Assembly: GCA_903837335.1 (NCBI GenBank)
Contig: CAILUH010000218.1
Location: forward strand, 1 to 34,449
DNA from: an uncultured beta proteobacterium
GTDB lineage: Bacteria > Pseudomonadota > Gammaproteobacteria > Burkholderiales > Burkholderiaceae
DNA length: 34,449 bases
Direction: 5' to 3'
Shown: positions 8,172 to 16,836 of the stretch, in pieces
Position numbering within the stretch: position 1 is the stretch's first letter
Layout of the letters: each line of letters opens with the position of its first letter
Position numbers and translations under genes: made by a program
Notes under the pieces: generated by a model
The model's input: only the letters and a program-made list of their open reading frames with translations
Told to the model about the DNA's origin: nothing
The model's database searches: none

Positions 8172-9191
8172 TTGAGGGATAAATTGATGAACAAATTGAC
8201 TAATCGGCTTGCGCCGATTTTTTTATCCATACAAATAGGTGTGCTGGGCTGTTTTACTTTAGGTTGGTCCCTGACTGGACTAGCGCAGCCCGCCCCCTAC
8301 CCCAATAAATCCATTCGCTTATTAGCGCCAGTAGCTGCCGGTGGTGGCCTTGATAAAATTGCCCGCACTGTTGCAGAGCGTTTAGGGCATGCCTTAGGAC
8401 AAACCATCATTGTAGAAAATCTCACTGGTGGAGGCGGCATTATTGCCTCGCAAGCTACTGCTAAAGCTACTCCTGATGGCTATACCCTCATGATTGGGTA
8501 TGTCGGCACCCACGGAACTAACCCCGCAATACGTAAGCTACCTTATGATGCAATTAAAGATTTCACGCCAATTGGCATGATTGGTGCAACACCAAATGTG
8601 CTCGTCTTAAATATGGCGCTACCCGTCAAAAATGTCAAAGAATTTATTGCCTATGCTAAAAAAAATCCTGCTAAATTAAGTTATGGCTCATCTGGTCCTG
8701 GAACGCTCACACATTTATCCATGGAACAATTTAAAAATGAGTCGGGTATTTTTTTAGTGCACATTCCCTACCGCGGTATTGCACCTGCCTTTACTGATTT
8801 AATGGGCGGGCAAACCCAAGCGATGTTCCCCGCGCTTTTTGCCGCGCTGCCCTATATTGAAACCGATAAAATTCGTCCGCTTGCTGTAACCGGGCCAAAC
8901 CGTAATCCAGCTATTCCTAATGTACCCACTTTCAAAGAGCTCGGTTACCCAGGCTTTGATGGCCAGCAATGGTATGGCATTGTGGGGCCCGCCAAAATGC
9001 CCGAAGCGCTTGTCAGTAAATTAAATACGGAATTGAACAAGGTTTTAAGTAATCCCGACTTTGCGGCCAAGTTAACCAGCGAAGCATTGGTCGTCATGCC
9101 CATGTCGCCCAGCCAATTTGGACGTTATATGGCGGACGATATCGCCCGCTGGACTAAAGTTGTCAAAGACCGAAAAATCGAAATCGAATAA
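8172..9191 (+). CDS. Bug/TctC family substrate-binding protein
   Basis: YPNKSIRLLAPVAAGGGLDKIARTVAERLGHALGQTIIVENLTGGGG...; track start is TTG, ATG at 8187 is equally plausible. Confidence 0.93.
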   Translation: MRDKLMNKLTNRLAPIFLSIQIGVLGCFTLGWSLTGLAQPAPYPNKSIRLLAPVAAGGGLDKIARTVAERLGHALGQTIIVENLTGGGGIIASQATAKATPDGYTLMIGYVGTHGTNPAIRKLPYDAIKDFTPIGMIGATPNVLVLNMALPVKNVKEFIAYAKKNPAKLSYGSSGPGTLTHLSMEQFKNESGIFLVHIPYRGIAPAFTDLMGGQTQAMFPALFAALPYIETDKIRPLAVTGPNRNPAIPNVPTFKELGYPGFDGQQWYGIVGPAKMPEALVSKLNTELNKVLSNPDFAAKLTSEALVVMPMSPSQFGRYMADDIARWTKVVKDRKIEIE

Positions 9192-9207
9192 TCCACAGGA
9201 ATCTAGT

Positions 9208-10581
9208 ATGTCAAAAATCATTCAAGCCGCAGCCGATCTTAATGCCCCACCCGTTACCCAAATTCTGGCTGATTTTGTCGCCCAACATCCTAGTCGTGGC
9301 TGGACTCCTGAAGTCGAACATGAGGCGCATCGCACTTTTTTAAACTGGCTCGGCTGTGCGATTGGCGCAGCTCAACACGAAAGCGTCGCCACTTCTTTGG
9401 CAGCGATTCAAGAATTTCAACCTGCTCCCCAAGCTACTATTCTAGGTCGCAAAGAACGTGTTGATATGGCAGGAGCAGCGCTAATTAATGGAATTAGTTC
9501 GCATACGTTTGACTTTGATGACACCCATTTAAAAACGGTAATTCATCCTGCCGGTCCGGTAGCTTCTGCTATTTTGGCGCTAGGCGAACATATTAATACC
9601 AATGGGCGCAAGCTGATTGATGCGCTGGTTTTAGGAATTGATGTGGAATGTCGAATTGGTAATTGCATGTATCCTGATCACTACCATCGTGGTTGGCACA
9701 TCACGAGCTCAACTGGCATGTTAGGCGCAGCCGCAGCGAGTGCTCGCTTAATGGGCCTCAATGCCCAGCAAACTGCTATGGCACTAGGCATTGCTGCTTC
9801 GCAACCCATTGGCATGCGCGAACAATTTGGCACCATGACCAAACCGTTTCACCCCGGTGGAGCTGCGCGCGCAGGGCAACTCTCAGCCTTACTTGCAAAA
9901 CATGGCTTTACTGCTAGCAGCAAAGCGCTTGAGGCTGGTCGGGGTTATGTCCAGACCGTTTCAACGAAAGCCGATTGGTCTGAAATTGAGCGGGGTCTAG
10001 GCAAGGTATTTGAAATTTCCCTTAACACCTATAAACCCTTTGCATGCGGAATTGTGATTCATCCGAGCATCGATGCCTGTGTGCAACTCAAGGCACAAGG
10101 TGTGAAGCCAGAGGATGTAGAGCGCATTGAATTAAAAGTGCATCCCTTGGTCTTAGAGCTTACCGGCAAGAAAACCCCACAGCTCGGTCTCGAAGGTAAA
10201 TTTAGTGTCTATCATGGTTGCGCAGTTGGACTCATTTTTGGTCAAGCTGCTGAAAGTGAATATGCTGATGACATCGTTACCCGTGCCGATGTCGTAGCTT
10301 TGCGCGATAAAGTGCATGCCACCATCGATGCTACGATCAATGAGGCCGCTGTAGACGTTACTGCTTTCTTAAAAAATGGCCAACAAGTGCATGTATTTGT
10401 TGGGCATGCAATTGGTTCCGTTGAAAATCCTATGAGCGATGCTCAACTCGAAGCTAAATTTACTAGTTTGACCGAGCCAATTATTGGCAAAGAAAAAACC
10501 CAGCAATTGATTGCTGCGTTGTGGAGTCTAGGTAAAGCACCCGATTTAAACACCATCTTGCGCTTAAGTATTCCCGCGTAA
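9208..10581 (+). CDS. MmgE/PrpD family protein
   Basis: INGISSHTFDFDDTHLKTVIHPAGPVASAILALGE and FHPGGAARAGQLSALLAKHGFTA motifs; ATG at 9208 preferred over the 9118 extension into the Bug gene. Confidence 0.92.
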   Translation: MSKIIQAAADLNAPPVTQILADFVAQHPSRGWTPEVEHEAHRTFLNWLGCAIGAAQHESVATSLAAIQEFQPAPQATILGRKERVDMAGAALINGISSHTFDFDDTHLKTVIHPAGPVASAILALGEHINTNGRKLIDALVLGIDVECRIGNCMYPDHYHRGWHITSSTGMLGAAAASARLMGLNAQQTAMALGIAASQPIGMREQFGTMTKPFHPGGAARAGQLSALLAKHGFTASSKALEAGRGYVQTVSTKADWSEIERGLGKVFEISLNTYKPFACGIVIHPSIDACVQLKAQGVKPEDVERIELKVHPLVLELTGKKTPQLGLEGKFSVYHGCAVGLIFGQAAESEYADDIVTRADVVALRDKVHATIDATINEAAVDVTAFLKNGQQVHVFVGHAIGSVENPMSDAQLEAKFTSLTEPIIGKEKTQQLIAALWSLGKAPDLNTILRLSIPA

Positions 10582-10594
10582 TGCTAGACCAAAC

Positions 10595-11575
10595 ATGCAG
10601 ATGAAAACGCGCCCTAATATCGTCATTCTTGGCGACTATGAACAAGCCATTCGCCGATTCTCAAATTGGGATGCCCTCGAACAACGTGCAAATCTCAGCT
10701 TCCATCATCAACCGCTGCGCGATGAGGCGCTCTTTGAGGTCATTAAAGATGCTGATGCAATTGCGATTGTGCGTGACCGTGCACCCTTAAATAAAGACCT
10801 CCTCAACCGCTTAAATAAACTCAAATTTTTGATGTTTACTGGCGAACGTAATGGCACTCTCGAAGCTGCTGCGCTAGTCGAGCGCAATATTCCCATGGCT
10901 TGCTCACCTGGTGGACCATCTAAAGAAACCACGACGGAATTAACTTGGACTTTAATTTTGGGCGCCGCCAAGCGTCTGCTGGAACAAAATCAGTTAATGG
11001 CGCAAGGCGGCTGGCGGGATCCACTATCGGTATTGCCGATGCTCAGTGGTGAGCGCCTCGGTATTATTGGTTTAGGTGCAATTGGCAGTCGGGTGGCTCG
11101 CGTCGGGAAAGCCTTTGGAATGGAGCTTGTAACCTGGAGTCCAAATATGAATGGAGCGCGCGCGGCAGCTGAAGATGCAAAATCTGTCAGTCTTGATGAG
11201 CTCCTCAGTACAGCCAAAGTTGTTAGCCTCCATTTAGTCGCATCACCTGCGACCAAGGGTTTAATTAATGCAGAAAAATTAGCGCTGATGCGTACCGATG
11301 CCATTCTTGTAAACACGTCGCGCTCCAGCTTAATTCAAATGCAAGCCTTACCTGCAGCTCTAGCCGCAGGTCATCCTGGTCAAGCAGCCATTGATGTATT
11401 TGATCTTGAGCCCTTACCTGCAGACGATCTTTTGCGTAAAACCCCGAACTTATTAGTTACCCCCCACTTAGGATTTATTGCCGAACCTATATTTGCCGCT
11501 TTTGCCGACGGCATCACGCAAACCTTAATGGCATGGCTCGATAACAAACCCCTACCGCATCCATTTAAGCCTTAA
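10595..11575 (+). CDS. D-2-hydroxyacid dehydrogenase family protein
   Basis: LGIIGLGAIGSRVARVGKAFGMELVTWSP nucleotide-binding motif; VVSLHLVASPATKGLINAEKLALMRTDAILVNTSRSSLI. Confidence 0.92.
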   Translation: MQMKTRPNIVILGDYEQAIRRFSNWDALEQRANLSFHHQPLRDEALFEVIKDADAIAIVRDRAPLNKDLLNRLNKLKFLMFTGERNGTLEAAALVERNIPMACSPGGPSKETTTELTWTLILGAAKRLLEQNQLMAQGGWRDPLSVLPMLSGERLGIIGLGAIGSRVARVGKAFGMELVTWSPNMNGARAAAEDAKSVSLDELLSTAKVVSLHLVASPATKGLINAEKLALMRTDAILVNTSRSSLIQMQALPAALAAGHPGQAAIDVFDLEPLPADDLLRKTPNLLVTPHLGFIAEPIFAAFADGITQTLMAWLDNKPLPHPFKP

Positions 11576-11576
11576 C

Positions 11577-12116
11577 TTGAAATCAGTCAGCCCCAAACAA
11601 CTATTTATTGGCTTTACCAAAATTGGCTTATCGGGCTTTGGGGGCGTTCTTCCATGGGCGCGACGGACCGTTGTTGAAAAAAATAAATGGTTAACTGCGC
11701 ATGAGTTCAATGCAATTTTAGGTATTTGTCAAATTGTGCCTGGGCCCAATATTATGAATTTAGCCGTCTGCATTGGCTCACGCTTTGCTGGTGTCAAGGG
11801 CGCATTTGCTGCAGTAGCAGGTTTAATGCTGGGCCCAATTAGTTTGGTACTGGTGTTAGCTGTCCTCTATGATCAATACAGCAGCCTCGCTGCAGTACAA
11901 GGGGTCTTGCGGGGAGTCTCTGCAGTTGGCGTCGGCTTAATAGCTGCAACTGGCTTCAAAATGATGCGTGATGAATTTCGCTATCCCCTAATGTTTATTG
12001 TGGTCGCATTCACGTTTGTCGCGGCAACGGTATTTCACTTAGCGCTTGGCTGGGTAGTAGTGATCGCCCTACCGCTGGGCTTGTGGCTCGCATGGCGCAA
12101 GGTGAAGCAACCATGA
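11577..12116 (+). CDS. chromate transporter family protein, first half-size subunit
   Basis: FIGFTKIGLSGFGGVLPWARR...WLTAHEFNAILGICQIVPGPNIMNLAVCIG, CHR domain; TTG start. Confidence 0.88.
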   Translation: MKSVSPKQLFIGFTKIGLSGFGGVLPWARRTVVEKNKWLTAHEFNAILGICQIVPGPNIMNLAVCIGSRFAGVKGAFAAVAGLMLGPISLVLVLAVLYDQYSSLAAVQGVLRGVSAVGVGLIAATGFKMMRDEFRYPLMFIVVAFTFVAATVFHLALGWVVVIALPLGLWLAWRKVKQP

Positions 12117-12634
12117 GCGCCCTTCTCGGCCTATTTCTTAAATTCTCGGCTTTTTCTTTAATCGCCTTTGGTGGTGTCAATGCGTTACTGCCGGTGCTCT
12201 ACGATATCTCAGTCAACCAAGAGCGTTGGATTGATGCCCAAACCTTTGCTAACTATTTTGCCATTGTGCAAGCGGCGCCGGGGCCTAACTTTATGACGGT
12301 GACCTTAATTGGTTGGCATGTCTATGGCGTATTGGGGGCCTTAGTAGCAACACTCGCTATTGCTTGGCCCTCTTCCATTCTCATTTTTTGGTTGCAACGC
12401 TATATTCTCAGCATGAAAAATGTGCAGCATCAACAAGCGATTCAGTATGCGGCGGCTGCCCTCGCAATTGGTTTAGTGCTTGCTTCTGCATGGCAAATAT
12501 CCTGGCAAATTAATCATGGGGTGATGGCTTATACAATTACCCTTGGGACGATTATCATCATGCTGCTAACTCGCTGGCACCCCTTATGGCTGATTTTGCT
12601 AGGCGCTCTTTGCGGTTTATTCGGTATTATTTAA
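12113..12634 (+). CDS. chromate transporter family protein, second half-size subunit
   Basis: LFLKFSAFSLIAFGGVNALLPVLY...FANYFAIVQAAPGPNFMTVTLIGW; ATG at 12113 overlaps the previous TGA (ATGA). Confidence 0.88.
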   Translation: MSALLGLFLKFSAFSLIAFGGVNALLPVLYDISVNQERWIDAQTFANYFAIVQAAPGPNFMTVTLIGWHVYGVLGALVATLAIAWPSSILIFWLQRYILSMKNVQHQQAIQYAAAALAIGLVLASAWQISWQINHGVMAYTITLGTIIIMLLTRWHPLWLILLGALCGLFGII

Positions 12635-12695
12635 TCTATTCTTATTTTTACCTGCAAGCAATTGCGCTTCCTACCTTCAAAACGCGGAGCATTAA

Positions 12696-13694
12696 ATGTC
12701 TCGACTAAAAAATTGGCTTTGGATTCGATTTGCCTTCATCGCGCTGGGCCTGATGAGTGCTGGCTTCAATATCACCCTCAGTCATGCGCAAGGAAGCTAC
12801 CCCAGTAAACCTATCAACTTCATCGTGCCTTATGGTGCAGGTGGTGGCGCAGATTCCCGTAGTCGTCAAATTGCCCTCCGCATGAGTGCAATTTTGAAGC
12901 AAAGCATCATCGTTGAAAATAAAGCTGGGGCAGGCGGTAATATTGGCACCGAATTTATTGCGCGTGCGGCCCCCGATGGTTACACCATTGGGATGGGCAA
13001 TTTTGCTCCGCTTGCAGTCAATAAAATGTTATTTGGTAATTTACGCTACGATCCTGAGACAGATCTCGTGCCGATTGTTTTAATCGAAAAAGGACCTTTG
13101 GTTTTAGTAGTTAATCCTAAATCATCTTATAAAACGGTACAAGATATTGTGACAGCTGCAAAAGCAAAGCCCGATACTTTGACATTTTCTTCTGGCGGTA
13201 TTGGTGGAAGTCATCAACTGTCGGCCGAAGTATTTATGGATAGCGCTGGCATTACGATGGTTCATGTGCCCTATAAAAGTGGCTCCGCTGGTCTGACCGA
13301 TTTAATGGCAGGCAATGTTGACATGATGTTTGATCAAATGTATTCAGCGATGCCAAGTATTAAAGGCGATAAATTACGCCCCTTAGCTATTACCAGTAAA
13401 AAACGCTCTCCGCTCTTGCCCAATATCCCGAGCTTTACTGAGCTTGGTTACCCTAAAGTTGAAGTACTTAATTGGCAGGGTTTAGTTGCTCCTAAAGGTA
13501 CGCCTAAAGCGATCATTGATAAACTCAATGCAGCTGCAAATGAAGCTTTAAAGGATCCCCAATTTCGGGAACTCATGCTCTCTCAAGGTAACGAAATTGG
13601 CGGCGGCACACCTGCAGATTTTGCTGCGCTGATTAAATCTGAAGCAGCTAAGTGGAGTGCAGTTGTGAGGGCCCACAACATCAAGCCTGAATAA
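12696..13694 (+). CDS. Bug/TctC family substrate-binding protein
   Basis: YPSKPINFIVPYGAGGGADSRSRQIALRMSAILKQSIIVENKAGAGGNIGTEFIARAAPDGYT. Confidence 0.93.
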   Translation: MSRLKNWLWIRFAFIALGLMSAGFNITLSHAQGSYPSKPINFIVPYGAGGGADSRSRQIALRMSAILKQSIIVENKAGAGGNIGTEFIARAAPDGYTIGMGNFAPLAVNKMLFGNLRYDPETDLVPIVLIEKGPLVLVVNPKSSYKTVQDIVTAAKAKPDTLTFSSGGIGGSHQLSAEVFMDSAGITMVHVPYKSGSAGLTDLMAGNVDMMFDQMYSAMPSIKGDKLRPLAITSKKRSPLLPNIPSFTELGYPKVEVLNWQGLVAPKGTPKAIIDKLNAAANEALKDPQFRELMLSQGNEIGGGTPADFAALIKSEAAKWSAVVRAHNIKPE

Positions 13695-13728
13695 CTTGAT
13701 AACTTACTTGGGCCAAGAATGGCAAGCC

Positions 13729-14508
13729 CTATTGAATCATGAAGCTCAACATACTAATTGAGCTCATTTCAATGCCATCGGTAATGACGCTAACTGTTTC
13801 ACCTGGCTGCTGTAAAGCTAGCGGATAAAGTGCCGGCCAATAATGCTCAGGCGTAGGAACTGCTAAGTGGGCAACCTCACCAAGACTCTCGTAGTCAATT
13901 AACGTCTGATGTTGGTTTGATTGCATCGCCTGCAAAAAGAAATCATTAAACTCCAGCGCCCAAGCATAGGGGGTGGCGTCTTCCTGCCAATGAATGCGAC
14001 GTAAGTTATGCACCACATTGCCACTTGCCAGAATTAAGATATTTTCTGCCCGCAAAGGTGCTAATTGACGCGCCAAATCATAATGTCCTTGGGCATCTAA
14101 GCTGCCATTTAAACTCATTTGTACAACTGGTACATCTGCAGCAGGATAGAGATAGCGTAGCACCGACCAAGCACCATGATCGATGCCCCATTCATTTTCT
14201 TCTAAAACGACTTCTGTCTCTGGTGCTAATAAGGTTTTTACCCGCTGTGCCAATTGAGGGCTACCTGGTGCCGGATATTGCAGTGAAAATAAGGTTTCTG
14301 GAAAACCCCCAAAATCATGAATTGTTTGAGGTATTTGCATTGCCGTAGCCCAAACCCCGCGGGTTAACCAATGGGCTGAAATAACTAAAATAGCAGTGGG
14401 TCGTTTGAGGTTTTTGCCTAAGTCTGCCCAGGCCGCAGTGTATCGATTAGCCTCAAGCGCATACATGGGGCTGCCATGGCCAAGAAAAACGAGTGGTTGT
14501 AACTGAAT
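13729..14508 (-). CDS. class III extradiol ring-cleavage dioxygenase (4,5-DOPA dioxygenase/YgiD-like); start codon uncertain
   Basis: VISAHWLTRG, HDFGGFPETLFSLQYPAPGSPQLA, EWGIDHGAWSVLRYLYP, LASGNVVHNLR. In-frame codons upstream of the first ATG (14466) encode QLQPLVFLGHGSPM, the conserved family N-terminus; 14508 assumes an ATT start. Confidence 0.85.
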   Translation of the reverse strand: MQLQPLVFLGHGSPMYALEANRYTAAWADLGKNLKRPTAILVISAHWLTRGVWATAMQIPQTIHDFGGFPETLFSLQYPAPGSPQLAQRVKTLLAPETEVVLEENEWGIDHGAWSVLRYLYPAADVPVVQMSLNGSLDAQGHYDLARQLAPLRAENILILASGNVVHNLRRIHWQEDATPYAWALEFNDFFLQAMQSNQHQTLIDYESLGEVAHLAVPTPEHYWPALYPLALQQPGETVSVITDGIEMSSISMLSFMIQ

Positions 14509-14519
14509 ACGGCTGACGT

Positions 14520-14657
14520 TTATCTAAAAACGTACCCAATATGTGCAGCAGTAACCGCAAATAAAATTGCCAAACTCGTTGCCACCGCTAACATTACGAC
14601 TAAAACAATAATCTTGCGATTGATTACCGATTTTTCTTCACCATGCCATTCATTCAT
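14520..14657 (-). CDS. 45-aa small single-TM protein
   Basis: MNEWHGEEKSVINRKIIVLVVMLAVATSLAILFAVTAAHIGYVFR*; SD-like AGGGG about 6 nt before the ATG; one strong TM segment. Not in the ORF track. Confidence 0.6.
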   Translation of the reverse strand: MNEWHGEEKSVINRKIIVLVVMLAVATSLAILFAVTAAHIGYVFR

Positions 14658-14752
14658 TGAATTCCCCTACTTTTTCTGCGTTAGCTTGAATTATCCACTA
14701 TATAAGTGGTCAGGCTCTGAGTTTGACTACTCAGGAGAGCGCTGAAGGCCCG

Positions 14753-14917
14753 TTAGCGACCACGGCCGGCCTTGCGCATCATGCCCTTGCCGCCGCCAAA
14801 GCCCGCTTGTGGTCGCCCACCTAAGCTCTGGGGGCCTTTAGCTACTGGCCGTGCTGGGGGCTTGCCCACAGCTGGCTTAGCTGGATTCTTGCTTTCTGGT
14901 TTCTTTTCTTCCGTCAC
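14753..14917 (-). CDS. 54-aa basic Pro/Gly-rich small protein
   Basis: (GTG)TEEKKPESKNPAKPAVGKPPARPVAKGPQSLGGRPQAGFGGGKGMMRKAGRGR*; GTG start preceded by strong SD AGGAG. Not in the ORF track. Confidence 0.65.
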   Translation of the reverse strand: MTEEKKPESKNPAKPAVGKPPARPVAKGPQSLGGRPQAGFGGGKGMMRKAGRGR

Positions 14918-14945
14918 AATTTGCTCCTATCGATATCATATTGTC

Positions 14946-15614
14946 ATGATTACTGACTATTCTATCCAAGCTGTCGCCATTAATGCAATTCCGCTCATTT
15001 TTGCCATCACCATTCATGAGGCAGCCCATGGTTATGCGGCTAAGCGTTTTGGCGATAACACGGCATATGTTCTGGGTCGCGTTACCCTAAATCCCGCTAA
15101 ACACATCGACTTGGTTGGTACCATCTTAATCCCCTTAGCCCTTATTTTAATGGGATCAGCGTTTTTAATTGGTTACGCCAAACCGGTACCGGTTCGTTTT
15201 GACCATTTACGCAACCCCAAAATCGATATGATTTGGGTTGCTTTAGCTGGCCCTGGCTCGAATTTTATCCAAGCCATTATTTGGGCTGCCCTATGGATTG
15301 CGTTGCAAGGATTTGGCATCGACGAGCCTTTTTTTATTTCAATGGCTAAAGCAGGAGTGCTATGGAATATTGGCTTGCTGGTGTTTAATTTATTTCCTTT
15401 GCCGCCATTAGATGGTGGTCGTATTTTGTCCGGCCTCTTGCCAGTTCGCCAATCACTGGCCTTGGGAAAACTAGAGCCATGGGGATTTTTTATTGTGCTT
15501 GGTTTAGCTTTAACGGGTTTCATCACCACCTGGTGGATGCAGCCGCTCAGTGCATTTTTTATTTGGCTGCTCACGCTGATTACAACGCCCCTGCGGCTCC
15601 TATTTGGGGCATAA
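14946..15614 (+). CDS. M50 family site-2 protease-like membrane protein
   Basis: ITIHEAAHGYAAKRFGD (HExxH) and NLFPLPPLDGGRIL; ATG at 14946 preferred, because the 14772-14945 extension is antisense to the 54-aa ORF. Confidence 0.92.
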   Translation: MITDYSIQAVAINAIPLIFAITIHEAAHGYAAKRFGDNTAYVLGRVTLNPAKHIDLVGTILIPLALILMGSAFLIGYAKPVPVRFDHLRNPKIDMIWVALAGPGSNFIQAIIWAALWIALQGFGIDEPFFISMAKAGVLWNIGLLVFNLFPLPPLDGGRILSGLLPVRQSLALGKLEPWGFFIVLGLALTGFITTWWMQPLSAFFIWLLTLITTPLRLLFGA

Positions 15615-15621
15615 ACTCGAG

Positions 15622-16827
15622 ATGTCTACTCGCAAAGCTTTTCAAACGCTTTTAATCTACCGCATTGGTGTCACACTCAACTACCAAATTATTATGGTTG
15701 CGGTGGGTTGGCATATTTATGAACTAACCAATAGTGTGGTTTCTCTTGGCTTGGTAGGCTTGGCCGAGTTAGTACCTTATTTTGCCTTCGCACTCTACTC
15801 CGGTCATGCGGTTGATACCTACTCGCGCCGTTTGATTGCGGCTATCGCCTGCTCAATTCATATTGCTGTAGCGTTTTTCCTCGCCGCCATTGCCCTCAAT
15901 TTAATTAGTCCGCCAGTGCCACTTATTTATACGGCAGTGGCTTTTCTAGGGGTCGGCAGAGCGCTAATGCGCCCCTCCTATACAGCCATCTTTGGACAAA
16001 TTATTCCCCGCGCCGAACTTACTCGCTATACCGCACTCGCTTCTTCGGTATTTCAAATTTGTGTAGTCGCAGGACCTGGTATCGGCGGGCTTCTCATTGG
16101 CTTGGCTGGTTTATCGTGGACTTATTCTCTAGCCGGGCTCTGCGCTGCTGTGGGCTTATATGGTTCTTGGCTTATTCCAGCACAAAAAACGCCGCTCAGC
16201 ACCGTGCCCAGTCATTTCTTTACGAGTTTTTTAGAAGGCTTTAATTATGTGCGTAAGCATGAGTTAATTTTAGCGACGATGGCGCTGGATATGTTTGCAG
16301 TTTTACTGGGAGGCGCAGTATCGATCTTGCCTGCCTTTGTTAAGGAAATACTGCATGCAGGGCCAGAAACCCTGGGCATTTTACGGGCCTCACCCGCACT
16401 CGCTGCAGTCATTACAGGCATTATCTTGGCTCGAAAACCCATGCTATATAACTCGGGACGTTATTTATTAATGTCAGTTGCGGGCTTTGGCTTAGCCATT
16501 GTGGGCTTTGGTCTCTCTACCGAATTATGGGTAGCGGCAACTTTCTTAATGCTGTCGGGATGTTGTGATTCAGTATCAGTGGTCATTCGGGGTTCGATCA
16601 TGCAATTAACCACTCCCGATCATATGCGCGGCAGAGTTAGTGCCATCAACGGTATTTTTATTGGCTCTTCGAATGAACTTGGCGCACTCGAATCCGGTCT
16701 TGCTGCGAGCTTAATGGGTCTAGTGCCCTCAATTATCTTTGGCGGCATTGCCACTATTGCAGTAGTAACCTGTACTTACTATCTAGCACCGCAATTACGC
16801 CGCTTACATATTGCCGATTTATCTTAA
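15622..16827 (+). CDS. MFS transporter (enterobactin-exporter-like family)
   Basis: About 400 aa, many TMs; FALYSGHAVDTYSRR loop and MRGRVSAINGIFIGSSNELGALESG motif typical of EntS-like MFS. Confidence 0.88.
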   Translation: MSTRKAFQTLLIYRIGVTLNYQIIMVAVGWHIYELTNSVVSLGLVGLAELVPYFAFALYSGHAVDTYSRRLIAAIACSIHIAVAFFLAAIALNLISPPVPLIYTAVAFLGVGRALMRPSYTAIFGQIIPRAELTRYTALASSVFQICVVAGPGIGGLLIGLAGLSWTYSLAGLCAAVGLYGSWLIPAQKTPLSTVPSHFFTSFLEGFNYVRKHELILATMALDMFAVLLGGAVSILPAFVKEILHAGPETLGILRASPALAAVITGIILARKPMLYNSGRYLLMSVAGFGLAIVGFGLSTELWVAATFLMLSGCCDSVSVVIRGSIMQLTTPDHMRGRVSAINGIFIGSSNELGALESGLAASLMGLVPSIIFGGIATIAVVTCTYYLAPQLRRLHIADLS

Positions 16828-16836
16828 AAAAATAAT

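Noticed and set aside
11577-12634. Split chromate transporter as a frameshifted pseudogene
   Set aside because: Each half is a complete CHR domain with its own start and an ATGA overlap; paired half-size chromate transporters are known.
14515-14530. Programmed frameshift joining the 45-aa miniprotein to the extradiol dioxygenase at GTTTTTAGATAA
   Set aside because: The dioxygenase frame contains TAG exactly at the T-run, so a -1 slip there would terminate; a non-canonical start or coupling is simpler.
14772-14945. N-terminal extension of the M50 protease ORF (MRIMPLPPPKPACGRPPKLWG...)
   Set aside because: Antisense to the 54-aa ORF with its own SD; protease homology begins at about 14946 where an ATG is available.
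16828-16836. AT-rich stretch TAAAAAAATAATTTATTTAATTT between MFS and dehydrogenase genes as a bidirectional terminator
   Set aside because: Only a short A/T-only stem is possible and most of it falls in coding sequence; not supportable as a terminator.
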